A stretch of DNA of 64,000 bases from NCBI GenBank assembly GCA_025667525.1, contig CM046878.1, positions 386,191,807-386,255,806 of the forward strand, written 5' to 3'. The position numbers and the translations under genes are program-made. This document shows, piece after piece, positions 46,801-59,700 of the stretch (positions within the stretch are counted from its first letter, which is position 1; each line of letters begins with the position of its first letter). The notes beneath the pieces are model-generated. The model did not search any database and was not told the origin of the DNA. It saw only the letters and a program-made list of their open reading frames with translations. This DNA is from Glebionis coronaria (Eukaryota > Streptophyta > Magnoliopsida > Asterales > Asteraceae).

Positions 46801-48477
46801 TTGTGCTTACTGTTTATGTTTATCAGACCAAGGTACCAAGCTTGCTTATTTGAATATTATGGCATGATTCAGTGATAAGTGTTGATTTGATTTGTATCTG
46901 CATATAAGTGCTTGAACCTGCTTGCTTGATTGATTACTTGTTTGTGTTTTAGTCATTTTTGTGTCGTGTTTGTCTTGTCTGCTTTCTGCTAGCTTAATAC
47001 ACCCCCACAAGCCAACTGCAAGTGGGGGGTTTTGACTGTCCATAAAGAACTCAACAAAGAAAACAGATAAAAAGATGCCAGGTCTGGGGTTTGTTTGCTT
47101 CTAATTAGGGTAATTCTGGCTTAAATTAGACAAGAGTTAGGAGTTTTGGTAGTGGTAGTATCTCTGTAACAAGTGGGGTAAAAAGGAAAAAAAAATATTT
47201 TAAAAATTTTGGCGTGGCCAGGACTTGTACCTGCGCCACCACTACCAAAGCACACATACACTACCGCTGCCCTAGGGACTTTGACTGGTAATCTCTTGCA
47301 AAGTTAAATACTTAAGGTGATTTTAAATTGGGCTTATTTAAAAAAGCCGTGGCCTTTTAAGCCATTTGTGGCTTATTCATTAAGCGTTTTTGCTCCTATT
47401 TATTTTTCCTAGGAAAGTTATTAGGTTTAGGATTTTTCAGAAACAAGTTTGAATTTTTCCTTTTCTTTATTTATTTTTTATTCATTTTTAATTAACCGTA
47501 TTTTATTAAATAGATAAAAATAGTAAAAAGAGGTTTTAATTTTTAGAAAAATAGTTTTAAGGTTTCATTTAAGTAACTTGAGGTTTACATATCAAAAAGT
47601 TTTCAAAAAGTCTTATTTTTAATTTTATTTGATTTTAGGATTTTTATCCAACTTTGAAATTAAATATAAAATTAATAAAAAGGTTTTAGGAACTTTTAAT
47701 TACATTTTTGTCTTAGTTATAATATTCTAGATTTTTGGTAATTTTTTAGAATTAATTTATAAACTTTTTATTTTTTAGAATATTTTAATATTATTTTATT
47801 CCCAAAAATAGAAAGTTGGTTTTTTCTACTTTTTCCATTTTTCCTAGATTATAGGCATTAAATTAGGAACTTTGTAACTTTCCAAATATTTTTTAGACTT
47901 TTCAATTAATTGCTAGAATTAATTTAAGATTTAATAGATTTTAATAGTTTTTAAGTGTTTAAAAATAGTTTAATTTGGTTTTAAAATTTTTAAAAATAGT
48001 TTTTAGCTTAATTAGGATATGTTTGAGGTTTACAAACTATTAGATCTTGTTTAAGGCTTTTTAATAATTAAAAGTGATTTTTAGGGCTTTAATTAGCATT
48101 AAAAAGTCATTTTCTAATTAATAAAATAGTTTTTAGCAAGTTTGGATTTTTTTGTAAACTCTTAGAATATTATTGTGGATTTTTAGTAATTTTTAGGAAT
48201 TTTTAGGTTAAAATTTTATTTTTGGCACTATTTACGGTTTTACGTTTTCGCCTTTTTCGACATAGTTTAATTCGTTTTCGTAACCGTCTTTTCTTAATCC
48301 CATTTCTTTCTCAATCATATAATCACAAACATTAATCAACTCTTAACACAACGAACTTGCCTCCTCGAGAACGATCTCACTTAGGGTCATTCACACACGG
48401 TTTTCCTAAATCGTCGTGCACACTTGCCCTACTTTGTGCATCCTTTTCCTAAAGGTGTACAAAACTACCTACAATCA
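43867..48477 (+). repeat. Athila 5' LTR
   Basis: Starts with a perfect 9-bp inverted repeat: GATGAGACT at 43868-43876 pairs with AGTCTCATC at 43889-43897. TATA box CTATATAAAGGG at 45048-45059. A TTTTTAG-rich AT tract covers about 47380-48240. It contains about 70 bp (about 44750-44825, C-rich) that are absent from the other LTR. Confidence 0.93.
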
Positions 48478-48480
48478 TTT

Positions 48481-48498
48481 TGGCGCCGCTGCCGGGGA
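48481..48498 (+). other. Athila primer binding site (tRNA-Asp type)
   Basis: TGGCGCCGCTGCCGGGGA three bases after the LTR. TGGCGCC-type sites matching tRNA-Asp are typical of Athila and Tat elements. Confidence 0.9.
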
Positions 48499-49193
48499 GG
48501 CGTGTTGTGTTTTGGTTGAACCATTGTTGTTTTTATATATAGCCATAAAAGTAATTGTATTAGTAGCACTCTACTAATACGTATTATCGGTTTCTCGTTT
48601 TTTGTGAATATTATTAATATATTGTATACGTAGAACAATAAATTTACAAGTACTCCAAATACGTGAGAAATCACAACCTTGACTTGGGAGGTCATTACCC
48701 AATCATTGTATTCGAATCTCAAACCAAAGAAAAAGGCAAAAATAGATAAATACTTTCGTGAAGCTCGATTTTCAGAAATACAAACTATAAGGTGGGTATA
48801 AGGCGGTTGTATTTCACGACCTAAAGGAAAAAGGCTCTTAAGTGCTTCGCGCTGCCTCGTTTCCTCCGCTTGCTTGTGCGTATTTTGATTTTGAAAGCTA
48901 ATCGAGGGTTTTGCCGCCCAAAGTATTACTAAGTATCATATATATTTTCTTGGTTTCTATTGATTAAACCCTCTTGAACGATTTGGTGTTCCACCATCGT
49001 TCTAAAGTCATCGAAGGCGTTCACTTCACGTGATCGTTTTCATTCCTTGAGGCTTCTTTAATCGAGAGATTTGATTAAGGAGGAGATTTGTAGATTTGTG
49101 TCTACTAATACATTCCAAAAATCCAAAAAAAAGTAAAAACAATCAAAAACCACAAAAAAATTGAAAAAGTAAAAACACCAAAAAGAATCTTCT
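48499..49193 (+). other. Athila 5' leader
   Basis: 695 bases between PBS and gag, no convincing coding content. An A-rich stretch (about 49115-49185) precedes gag. Confidence 0.7.
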
Positions 49194-51146
49194 TTGCTCG
49201 CCTTCTCGTTGTACGTGACGTTTATGAAAACTCACTCCAAAGCAAGACGTGCTCGTAAACGAAGAAACAAATCCACCACTCCTTCTAGTGAGGAGTCTCC
49301 TATTGACGAACCCATTGTAGTGAAAGAAGCACCCATGGCTAATCGAACTATGATGGAGTTGCTTCAAGCACCCACCGAGGGTTATGGAGAAGCGATTGTG
49401 ATTCCCGCTATCCTTGCGGAGAATTTTGAGGTTAAGACGGGTTTGTTGTCCATGATTCAAAACAACAAGTTTCGAGGTGACGAAAAGGACAACCCTCATA
49501 ACCACATTCGCCAATTTAATCGTCTCACCGCCACATACAAGTTTAAGGACGTCTCAAACGACTCGATTAAGATGATGCTTTTTCCGTATTCCTTAGCGGG
49601 GCCCGCAAAAATTGGGTTAGAGAAAGAGCCACCCAATTCTATATTGACGTGGAAGGATCTCGTTTCAAAATTCGTGAACCAATTTTTTCCGCCCTCTAAG
49701 ACTACGCACTTGAAAAACGAGATTTCAAAGTTTTCACAAGAGTATAATGAGAGTTTTTCAACGGCTTGGAATAGGTTTAAGGAAATGTTGCACGAATATC
49801 CTCATCATGGTTTTTCCGACTTGCATCAAATAGACACATTTTACAATGGCTTGAACGATCATGAGCGTGATTATCTTAATGCCGCCGCGGGTGGTAATTT
49901 TTTGTGTAAGACGGTCGAGGAAGCATTGTTAATCATTGAGAATAGGTCTAAGGTGTATAGTCCTCGTAGCACATCGAGTGTTCGTAAGACTTCGTCTTCG
50001 TCTTCGCCTTCATTGTCACACACCGTTGATGCTTGCCAAATCGAGGCTAATTTGGAGAACAAAATTTTTGATATAGTGAAAGGATTGTTAGTTGAGTTTA
50101 AAGTTGGTGAACAACCCGCTCCCGCTACGATTAAAGCGGTTGAGGTTTCTTGTATGTATTGTGGTGGAGCTCACGATTATTCCGAGTGCATTACCAACGG
50201 TGGTAACACTTCGAGTGCCTTCGCGGCCGCGGGAACTTATAACCAAAACGGTCAAGTTCCTCGCACTAATAAATTGACTCCACCGGGTTTTCCACCAAAT
50301 CAAAATGCTAACAATTATCGAAACAATCAAGTTGGTTACCAAAGAAATCAAAGGAACAATTTTAAGGGTAATAACAACTATGGGAATCAAGGGAGTAGTA
50401 GTAGCCAATTGCAAAACCAAAACCAAAACCGTAATTTTGAAAACACGAGTCAAGGTCTTCAAAATGTTTGCACTAAAGAACTTCCAATGGACTTTGTGAA
50501 TTACGCCACGGCAAATGATAAGATTTTGGAAAACATTCAAGAGCAATTGGCTAATCAAGCTAGGGACACGGCTAAGAACACCAAGGAGTTAGCTTTTGTT
50601 AAAGAAAATCTTAGCATGAGGAATGAATTGAAAAATGATTTTGCTAACCAAATTCGAGGTCAAAACAACAAGATAGAGCAAAGTCATGCTAGGCTTGAAC
50701 AAAGAATTGACCAAAAAGCCGCTAGTCAAGATTTGAAGTTTAATAGTTTTGATGCTAAGCTTAATGCCATTTTAGAAGTCGTCATGGGGAACAAAGCCTC
50801 TACTTCGAGTAGTTTGCCTAGTAACACCATTTCAAACCCGAAGGGAGAGATGAAAGTGATTACCACACGAAGTGGTAAGACACTTAAAGAACCGACTCCT
50901 CAACCAATTACTCCAACGGTGGAGGAAATTGAGGAAGAACCCGAGGTGGTGGTCGAAAAGGAGTATATTTCAAGCCCACAAAGTACCGCTCATGCCACAC
51001 CTACGGTCGACCCATCACCCATATTGGAACCCGAGATTCCAAAGGCTATGCCTACGCCCCAACCCACACCCCCTTGCCTTACCCATCGAGACTTAGGAAG
51101 GAGAAACGACAAGAGCGCGACAACTACCAATTTGAGCTTTTTATGA
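49194..51146 (+). CDS. Athila gag (Retrotrans_gag)
   Basis: 650 codons. A second Met at 49224 (MKTHSKARRARKRRNK) is an equally plausible start. Residues about 60-250 are the capsid domain: GFxxMIQNN-like LLSMIQNNKFRG, DNPHNHIRQF, MLFPYSLAGPAK, LTWKDLVSKFVNQFFPP, FYNGL and AAAGG. A short-spaced zinc knuckle (C-x2-C-x3-H-x4-C, CMYCGGAHDYSEC) lies near 318-330, followed by an Asn/Gln-rich region, a coiled-coil-like segment (about 440-540) and a TRSGK motif. The last 25 codons run past a frame change at the C run near 51069-51073, where pol takes over in the -1/+2 frame. Gag itself shows no internal stop. Confidence 0.9.
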   Translation: MLAFSLYVTFMKTHSKARRARKRRNKSTTPSSEESPIDEPIVVKEAPMANRTMMELLQAPTEGYGEAIVIPAILAENFEVKTGLLSMIQNNKFRGDEKDNPHNHIRQFNRLTATYKFKDVSNDSIKMMLFPYSLAGPAKIGLEKEPPNSILTWKDLVSKFVNQFFPPSKTTHLKNEISKFSQEYNESFSTAWNRFKEMLHEYPHHGFSDLHQIDTFYNGLNDHERDYLNAAAGGNFLCKTVEEALLIIENRSKVYSPRSTSSVRKTSSSSSPSLSHTVDACQIEANLENKIFDIVKGLLVEFKVGEQPAPATIKAVEVSCMYCGGAHDYSECITNGGNTSSAFAAAGTYNQNGQVPRTNKLTPPGFPPNQNANNYRNNQVGYQRNQRNNFKGNNNYGNQGSSSSQLQNQNQNRNFENTSQGLQNVCTKELPMDFVNYATANDKILENIQEQLANQARDTAKNTKELAFVKENLSMRNELKNDFANQIRGQNNKIEQSHARLEQRIDQKAASQDLKFNSFDAKLNAILEVVMGNKASTSSSLPSNTISNPKGEMKVITTRSGKTLKEPTPQPITPTVEEIEEEPEVVVEKEYISSPQSTAHATPTVDPSPILEPEIPKAMPTPQPTPPCLTHRDLGRRNDKSATTTNLSFL

Positions 51147-54100
51147 AAATGTTTCGTGATTTGCATTTTAATGTGAGTTTCGCCGATGCTTTGGTCATGA
51201 TGCCTCGATTTGCCGCTAACTTTAAGAGTATGTTGAACAACAAGGAGAAATTGCACCAAATGTCTAGTTGTTCGTCGGTTTATCTTAATCGCATACCTCA
51301 AAAAGTCGGTGATCCCGGTAAATTTTTGATCCCTTGTGCAATTCAAGATATGGAAGAATGCTATGCATTGGCCGATCTTGGTGCTAGCATTAACTTGATG
51401 CCACTTGAAATCTTCAAGTCGCTCAATCTTCCTAATCTTACTCCTTCACGAATGTCTATTGAGTTGGCCGACCATTCCACGATTCTTGCATGTGGTTTGG
51501 CGGAAGACGTTTTTGTGAAAGTGGGGAAGTTCTACTATCCCGTAGACTTTATTGTTGTTGATATCCCCACGGATCCTCAAGTTCCTCTTATTTTAGGTCG
51601 TTCGTTTTTAGATACGTCTATGGCTTTAATTGATGTGCATGCTAGAAAGATCACCTTACGTTTCAATGACGAGGAACTTGTTATAAACGCAACTCAAAAT
51701 TCTCAACTTTCTCATGTTTATTCCGTTGCTACCATAAATCTCGTTGATATGATCGACGTGGTTTGCGAGGAATTTTCACAAGAAGTTTTAGGGTTTGGTG
51801 ATGAAGAAACTAGTGGCAATCCCACTATGTTAGATCCAATTCTTGATAATTCGACACCAACCTTCACTCATTTCGAAGGTGGTGGTTTTACGTTGGAAGA
51901 ATGTAATGTTCCACGTACTTGTGACGAAGACCTCGACAACGATGAGGACTTCTCGATTATCAAGGATTTTCTTAACGATTTCCCATTTCCTCCACCCGAG
52001 GAGGTTATGAGTATCGAGCCCAAATCTTCACTTGAGGAACCACCTATTCTCGAGTTGAAAGATTTACCTCCTCACCTCGAATATGTCTATTTGGAGGAGG
52101 ACGACAAGTTGCCGGTTATTATTGCGAAGGATCTTTCGAATGATGAAAAAATCGCACTTGTCGATGTTCTTAAGGACCACAAAGGGGCGATTGCGTGGAA
52201 GTTATCCGACATTAAGGGGATCGATCCCAAGTTTTGTACCCACAAAATCTTAATGGAGGAGGATTTCAAGCCAACAATCCAAAGTCAAAGGAGGGTGAAC
52301 CCCAAAATTCACGATGTCATCAAAAAGGAGGTCCTTAAACTCCTTGACGCGGGAATGATTTACCCTATTTCCGATAGCCCTTGGGTGAGTCCTATTCATT
52401 GTGTCCCTAAAAAGGGAGGGATGACCGTTGTGCCAAACGATGCCAACGAGTTGATTCCCACTAGACTCGTGACCGGATGGAGAGTGTGCATTGACTATTG
52501 AAAGTTAAATGAAGCCACTCGAAAAGACCATTTTCCCTTGCCCTTCATGGACCAAATGTTGGAGCGTCTTGCGGGAAACGATTTCTATTGCTTTCTAGAT
52601 GGTTTTTCCGGTTACTTCCAAATTCCCATCGATCCTCGTGATCAAGAAAAAACTACGTTTACGTGTCCATATGGAACGTTTGCCTATCGTAGAATGCCAT
52701 TCGGACTTTGTAATGCACCGGGAACTTTTCAACGATGCATGATGGCTATTTTTCATGATATAATCGAAAGGACGATGGAAGTCTTCATGGATGACTTTTC
52801 CGTGTTTGGTGATTCTTTCACTTCGTGTTTGTCGAATCTAGAGAGAATGTTAAAACGTTGTGAGGAAACCAACCTTGTGCTCAATTGGGAAAAGTGTCAT
52901 TTTATGGTTAAGAGTGGAATCGTCTTAGGGCACAAGGTCTCGAAAGCGGGGATTGAGGTAGATCAAGCTAAGGTAGACGTCATCGCCAAATTACCTCATC
53001 CCAAAACCGTCAAGGGAGTTAGGAGTTTCCTAGGCCACGCGGGCTTTTATCGACGATTCATCAAGGATTTCTCAAAGATTTCTCGACCCATTACACATCT
53101 TCTTGAAAAAGAGGCACGTTTTGTCTTTGGCGAAGATTGTTTACGAGCCTTTGAAATCCTTAAGAGGAAACTTACTGAAGCTCCCATTCTTGTTGCTCCC
53201 AATTAGAACCTCCCCTTTGAGCTTATGTGTGATGCTAGTGATTACGCTATTGGGGACGTTTTGGAGCAACGTCATGATAAGCACTTCTTGCCTATTCACT
53301 ATGCTAGCAAGACGATGACCGAGGCTCAACTAAAATACACTACAACGGAAAAGGAGTTCCTTGCCGTGGTGTATGCATTTGAGAAATTCCGACCTTACCT
53401 CGTCTTGACGAAATGCATAGTGTATACGGACCATTCGGCTATTAAGTATCTTATGGCAAAGCAAGATGCTAAGCCGAGATTACTTCGTTGGATTATCCTC
53501 CTTCAAGAATTTGATCACAAAATCGTTGACAAAAAAGGAGCCGAGAATCTAGTGGCCGATCATCTCTCTCGTTTGGAAGATCCTCACCAAAGTGTTTACA
53601 AGCCCAAGGAAATCACCGAAACATTTCCGCTCGAGACACTTGGTGTAGTGAATTCTAAGCTTGATTCTTCTACCCCATGGTTTGTGGATTTTGCAAATTA
53701 CCATGCGGGTAACTTCATCATTAAGGGTATGACGACTCAACAAAAACGAAAATTCTTTCGTGATGTCAAGTTCTACTTTTGGAACGACCCTTACTTGTTT
53801 CGAACTTGTGCGGATCAAATCATCTGACGTTGTGTATTTGGCACCGAAGCTTCTAACATCCTTAGAGCTTGCCATGAGGGACCCACGGGTGGTCACCACG
53901 GTGCTAATCTCACGGCTAAAAAGGTGTTTGATGCCGGCTTCTTTTGGCCTACTATTTACCGAGATGCACAAGATCTTGTGAAGTCGTGTGATGCATGCCA
54001 ACGACAAGGAAAAGCCTCACAAAAAGATGAAATGCCACAAAATATCATTCAAGTATGTGAGATCTTTGACGTTTGGGGCATAGACTTTATGGGGCCGTTC

Positions 54101-54964
54101 CCATCATCTCGTGGTAATAAGTACATTCTCGTTGCGGTTGACTACCTATCTAAGTGGGTGGAGGCAAAGGCCTTGCCCACCAATAATGCTCGTGTGGTAG
54201 TCAAGTTTTTGAAGCAATTGTTCTCTCGGTTTGGAACCCCTCGTGCTATCATAAGCGATCGTGGAACCCATTTTTGTAATGACCAATTTGAAAGGGTTCT
54301 AAGGAAATATGGGGTTACACATCGTCTTTCTACGGCTTATCACCCACAAACGAGTGGGCAAGTCGAGGTTTCAAACCGAGCGTTGAAGAGGATCTTGGAG
54401 AGATCCGTAGGGGAAAACCGACAATCTTGGTCGGATAAGTTAGATGATGCTCTATGGGCCTTTAGGACCGCTCATAAGACGCCCATTGGGTGCACTCCTT
54501 ATAAGCTTGTGTATGGAAAGAATTGTCATTTGCCTATCGAATTAGAACACAAGGCTTATTGGGCCCTAAATCATTGTAATGATGATATGGAGACCGCGGG
54601 GAAACACCGGAAAATGCAATTGAATGACTTAGATGAATTGAGGGATATTGCTTATGAAAATTCATTGATTTATAAAGAGAAAACTAAAAAGTTGCATGAT
54701 TCTAAAATTAAAAACCGGGTTTTTAACATTGGGGATCAAGTTTTGCTTTTTAACTCAAGATTGAAAATCTTTTCCGGTAAATTGAAATCCCGTTGGTCAG
54801 GTCCATTCACCGTGACTCAAGTGTTTCCGTATGGGACCATCGAGCTAGCTCAAGATGATGGTCCTAACTTCAAGGTGAATGGACATAGGTTGAAGCACTA
54901 CTTTGGCGGGGAAGTTCCATCCTTGAACTACCTCGACCAAGTCACCTTCCCCAATGATAATTAG
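51074..54964 (+). pseudogene. Athila pol: protease, RT, RNase H, integrase, with three in-frame stops
   Basis: One frame of 1,297 codons overlaps gag by 73 bases and is broken by TGA 52499-52501, TAG 53204-53206 and TGA 53825-53827. Order: protease with ADLGASINLMP near 51365-51400 and LILGRSFLD; RT with WVSPIHCVPKKGG, FGLCNAPGTFQ (about 52700) and the catalytic FMDDFSVFG (about 52784-52810); RNase H with [10 protein letters not shown] (about 53225), [11 protein letters not shown] and [11 protein letters not shown]; integrase H2C2 finger (about 53860-54005), then [16 protein letters not shown] and [12 protein letters not shown] carrying the D, D and E residues. The C-terminus [16 protein letters not shown] is the usual Athila end. 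All three stops are one transition away from the expected codon. The domains are otherwise well kept. Confidence 0.92.
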
Positions 54965-56779
54965 TATTGAGGGGATCGAGTCGAGCTCATGACTCGGTAA
55001 TCAAAAACGAGGTGCCTCGTGGGGGAGTCCCATGCTTATCCTATGTACATATTATCGCTTTCTAATGTAGCTTACGTGTGGGAATTTGTGCCCTTCCAAC
55101 CTTTGTTCCGTGGTTGTTTGTGAATTGTGAACTTTAGATCATGATCTTCACGATTGGAGCCTCTCGTGTTCGTTTTATGGGAGCACTCGATCGTTTGCTT
55201 TGGAGACATTTCTCAATATCCATGATATATCCTTTTGATGTTCTAACCTTAGGTTTTTAGCACACTTCATAAACGGCTATTAATTTATTGGTTACACCCT
55301 TTCCATGCTAGATTAGGCATTCGACTACGTCTCTAGTATGGGGGTGTTTGCACCCCTAGACTCAAAACATTGAGGACAATGTTTAACTTTAGTATGGGGG
55401 GGGGTGAATAGATACTTGCCTTGCCAAACCTTCACGCTTTCCAAAGTTTATCTTTTTGTTTATCGTTTTGTTGCAAAATAAGGCTAAAAATGGCCAAATT
55501 TTAAATTTTTCTCATGTTTTATAAGTGTTTGAAGACACGAATGTAGGTTTTCCGATGGCGAGAATAAGAGTAATTTTTGACTCGATCGTGCGTGTTGAGC
55601 ACTTAGCTTTGATTCCTTAACTACACATTAGGCTAAGTCTCTTAAATGAGGACGAGAAATGAGAGAGTTAATTATAAGTTACTATGCTAAACGTAGAGTA
55701 CTCGTATTCTTTCAAAAACTCATGTGTTCTCGTTGTTTGCTTATTCTCCCTTCGCATGTAAATATTTTTTGCTTAATAAATATTGACTTAGCGGTTTAGT
55801 TAGGATTGTTGGGTTTCTAGTCTTTTCTAGTAGCTTCCGTGTAATTAAATTGGGAAGACATTAAGGTATCGCTAGCGTCACGGTTTTGAAGTATTGGCAC
55901 CCTAATAATCGAAAGCTTCACCCAATAATAAGATTTCAAGTGCTCACCTAAATCTAGCAAACAATTTGAAGCCCCACAAGGCCTAAAATCTATGCAAAAT
56001 TGAAAGTGAATCAAGCCTTAATCTTCGAAGCTTTAAAGATCCAAAATTCGCTTTTGCGTGAGGATATACGTCTTTGGCTAATAAAACCACCGATGAGGCG
56101 GATAATAAAAGGCAAGGCAAGACCGAAGTCATAATAAAAGCTTGATGGCGAAGTTGAATAAAAGATGGAGGTAAACCAAAGATAATAAGGCCCTTCCGTT
56201 AGGGGGCGTATAAAAGTCTTGGTAATAAGTCTCATGTTCAAAACCGTTATAAAACCGTGTTTATCGATTCTTCTTGTCAACTTAATTTTTTAACATCGTT
56301 GTCTATTAGGAGGGGTTATTGATTTGATGGTCTTAGTTACACCGTTAGGACTCTATTTTTAGACTTAAATATCTATTTTCGCATAAGTCAAACAATGTAT
56401 CCTCGTGAAACATTCAAGACAAAATAAAATATAAGAGATACAACTTAGGAATAATGGGAGGATAAGTACGTGATTAGGGCATATGAGTAGTGTTAGCATT
56501 ACTAACTTATAATGACAATGATCTTGTTGCACGCTTAGCATGGAATTGGAGTAAAAATCAAGGACGATGAAATTATTTCTAAACGAAGCATTCACGTGTT
56601 CTTATTCCATGAACCTAAACGTCCCATTTTGCGATGAAAATCATACATTATGTCTATAACACAAGTAGTAGCAATAGTAGTAGTGTAGCTAGTTTATCAT
56701 TCCAATAAAGTGAATAAAATGAATTTTGGAGGTGCTACGATACTTAATTCTAGCATTGCGTGAGGGTACGGCAATGGTT
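54965..56779 (+). other. Athila 3' region without env-like ORF
   Basis: 1.8 kb between integrase and PPT. No frame longer than about 90 codons and nothing resembling a membrane protein. Two internal PPT-like tracts lie near its start (55334-55344 and 55390-55404). Confidence 0.75.
55334..55404 (+). promoter_or_regulatory. Two internal PPT-like tracts of the Athila element
   Basis: TAGTATGGGGG occurs at 55334-55344 and 55390-55400 (the latter extended to a nine-G run) and again as the true PPT at 56780-56790. Between the first two lies CATTGAGGACAATGTTTAA, a block familiar from Athila 3' regions. Confidence 0.8.
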
Positions 56780-56792
56780 TAGTATGGGGGAG
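56780..56792 (+). promoter_or_regulatory. Athila polypurine tract
   Basis: TAGTATGGGGGAG immediately precedes the TGATGAGACT start of the 3' LTR. Confidence 0.9.
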
Positions 56793-59700
56793 TGATGAGA
56801 CTGCTTTTATACATAGTCTCATCTTCCAAATAGGGCTTAAAATGCATTAAATATCATCAAAATACCCAAATATATGCTTGTGTTTGTTTCTTGTGTATTT
56901 TAGGTACGGATATTGAGAAAATGACAAAAGATCACAAGAATCAGTCAAAAACGAACACGGGAAACTAAGCCGTACGATGAACCAAGCCCTAATGAAGAAT
57001 TTTCCAAAATCAACCCTTGAAGATTTGAAGAATCATGAAGATTGGTCCTCCAAGTTTAAAGAATTGACACTTTATACCCTTGTATCTTCATAATTACAAG
57101 TTTGGTCCCTAAAGTTTGTCAAAATTACAAAAAGGACCCTTAACTTTGAAGAATTGGCAAATTTAGTCCCTCAACAAAACTAAATTATCAATATTGGTCC
57201 TCCAAGAAGTCAACAAACAAGTCAACACCTTGAAGTATGAAGACATGTCACTGAAAGCCCTTGAAGAATACATATATTACATGTATGGTCCTTTTTCAAG
57301 TTTGAAAGTATCTTGGGCTAAATTCAGCAACTTGATGAAACTTGTTTACAAAGGAAATAAGTTTTATGCCATTTATTACAAAGTGAAGAAAAAGGAAAAC
57401 ATTGGGGGGCATTCTTGGGAGACAATCAAACTCCACCAGCTAACCATCACGTGACACGTCACCACTTCCACTCACATCTTAATCATATTATTAAAATGTT
57501 TAAACACGCTTATTAAAACATTTTTTGGGGCGGGAATCATATACTTCTCAGATTAATCATTCCCAAAAATTGCCAGATTAACCCAAGAACCCTAATCTCA
57601 AAAACCTTAATTGCTTGGTAATTGAGCCCCATAATCTCCAGAAAAGAGATTACACATCTCTTAACCATAATCCCACCCAAATGGATTCAGAGAATCAACG
57701 ACTTGAAGGAGTTGCTTAGTGCCCACATCAAATCCAACGATTAAGATCAATCCATCACAGCTCAGCAATCACATGAAGATGTTGGAGAAATTCAAAAATA
57801 AGGATATTCTTAAATTTATCTGAATCTTACAAGGGTATTTCTGGATTTTTCATCAATTAGGGTTAGCTTTTTTTTACTTTCTAGAAAGGTCTTGTAAACC
57901 CTATATAAAGGGTACTAGGATTAGCTTTATAGTTGTTCTTGTTTTTCCTGGTTCACTCCTTGTAAAGCCATTGTTATTTTTCGATTAATGAAAAAATATA
58001 TTATGGTTTAGTGTTTGTGAAGAAAAACGAGTTCCATTTTTTTATTTCAAGTTATAATCCTGTTCTAATTTTATGTTGGAAGTGAGTTACATTGTTTGAT
58101 TAATAGTTATTGGTCTGAATTTTCTTTTTTGTTTAAGCTGTTCATTCTAAGCTAAGTGTATTCATAGCACCTACAACACTTTGTGAGGTGGATTGAGCAC
58201 TTAAGAATAGAATTAGTTGTTATGCGAAGTTTGCTCCTCACAATTTCTGTTTGAAAACCACAACTAGTTTTTCTGCTAAGTATTTTGGTCTCCCACAACT
58301 TTCTATCTAGCTTCCTACATTGGTCTTAGCTTTTTGATTCTCTTATATCATTAAGCTAAGATTGATAAAACAGGGGAGCCGAAGTTTGTGGGAGCCATTT
58401 TCTTGCATTTAGCTATGAGTTTTGTCACCATATCTCACTGTTATGCTATATTACTGTGCTAACCCGCTTGTATTCATAAACTACACCAAACGCTCCTTAA
58501 AACAAGCTTTTGGTTAGTCTATCAAGACAAGGTTTGTTACCTCTTTGATTGAAAAGATTCGGTCGAGTTACTATTGTATTGTTCAAAGTTTGATAAATCT
58601 TAGCAGGAGTGGAAGCTTGTACTCGTTTTCGCAGAGTACATAAGCTCAAACACCCGAGAGCGTGGATGTACGTTCTTGCCGTAAGTTTCCCTCTCTTTCT
58701 TATTTTTCGTTAATCTGCCATGGTTAGATGACTGATATTAGGATTGTGTTTGGGACTTTGTGATTGTTCTTTGATATCTTTAGTTTGCTGATTAGTTTTG
58801 AACTGATTTCGTGTTTTGGTTGTTATGATTTTATAGTAGATTATCAACTCAAGCGTTATCTAAATTTTCTGTCATTATTATTGCTGCTGGTGCTATTTTA
58901 AGTTTTTATTTTAGATATCTGCTTAAGATAGAAGTTTTTAAGTCATTAGTTTTTTGTGCTAATAGATTCTTGTTCGCTGCTTGCTTATATAGTATTGTCA
59001 CTTGGTTTAAATTAATATGTTTACGCCTAAGCTTGATAGTTAATTGAGGACTTGTAGGTTTAGTATTGTTACTCCTCGCTTACTGAAAAAGAAAAAGTAG
59101 CTCTGATTGTGGTGCTGGTTGTGGTCATTGCTGCTCAAAAGCGGTCATCACAGCCTACTGAGTGCTTGTAGAATTAGCAGGTTCATTAATTGAGGTAGAT
59201 TATTCTCGTTTTCTTTACGTGTCAGTACTTTGCACTTCATTGTCATAACAGCATTCCTAAGTAAACTTAGAAGTGTATGACCACTGTATATGCTTGTTTG
59301 ATCTTGGCGGGTGCATATAATCAGTGATTGAGAGGTAGTTGCTATTGCAATCTGTGTTAGGTAATTGGTTGAGTAACTGAGTAACCAAGTAATTGCATAG
59401 AAACCAAAAAGAAAGAAATTAACAAGTGGGCATGGCGTTGAGTTATTGATTCATCAGATAGGGTCTGCTTATAGTTTCATTCACCAACTGCGCATTCTTA
59501 TCATATTATTGTTCTCTAATTGGTACTCTAGGTGTGCATGCTAGAGTATAGCTTGGTTTCTGCCTGTAATAGCTGCTACGCTTGACACTTATACATATTT
59601 GCCTTCTGCTTAGTATCGGTTAGATTTTCACTTAGTTCGATTACCCTTTTTTCTTGTGCTTACTGTTTATGTTTATCAGACCAAGGTACCAAGCTTGCTT

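Noticed and set aside
49143..49514. 123-codon minus-strand frame at the Athila gag start
   Set aside because: Antisense shadow of gag; no family resemblance.
50088..50558. 156-codon minus-strand frame with hydrophobic runs inside Athila gag
   Set aside because: Shadow of the Asn/Gln-rich gag segment on the other strand; gag is clearly the real frame.
54965..56779. Possible env-like gene after Athila pol
   Set aside because: Longest frame is about 89 codons on the opposite strand; no signal peptide or membrane segment pattern, and the region holds PPT-like tracts instead.
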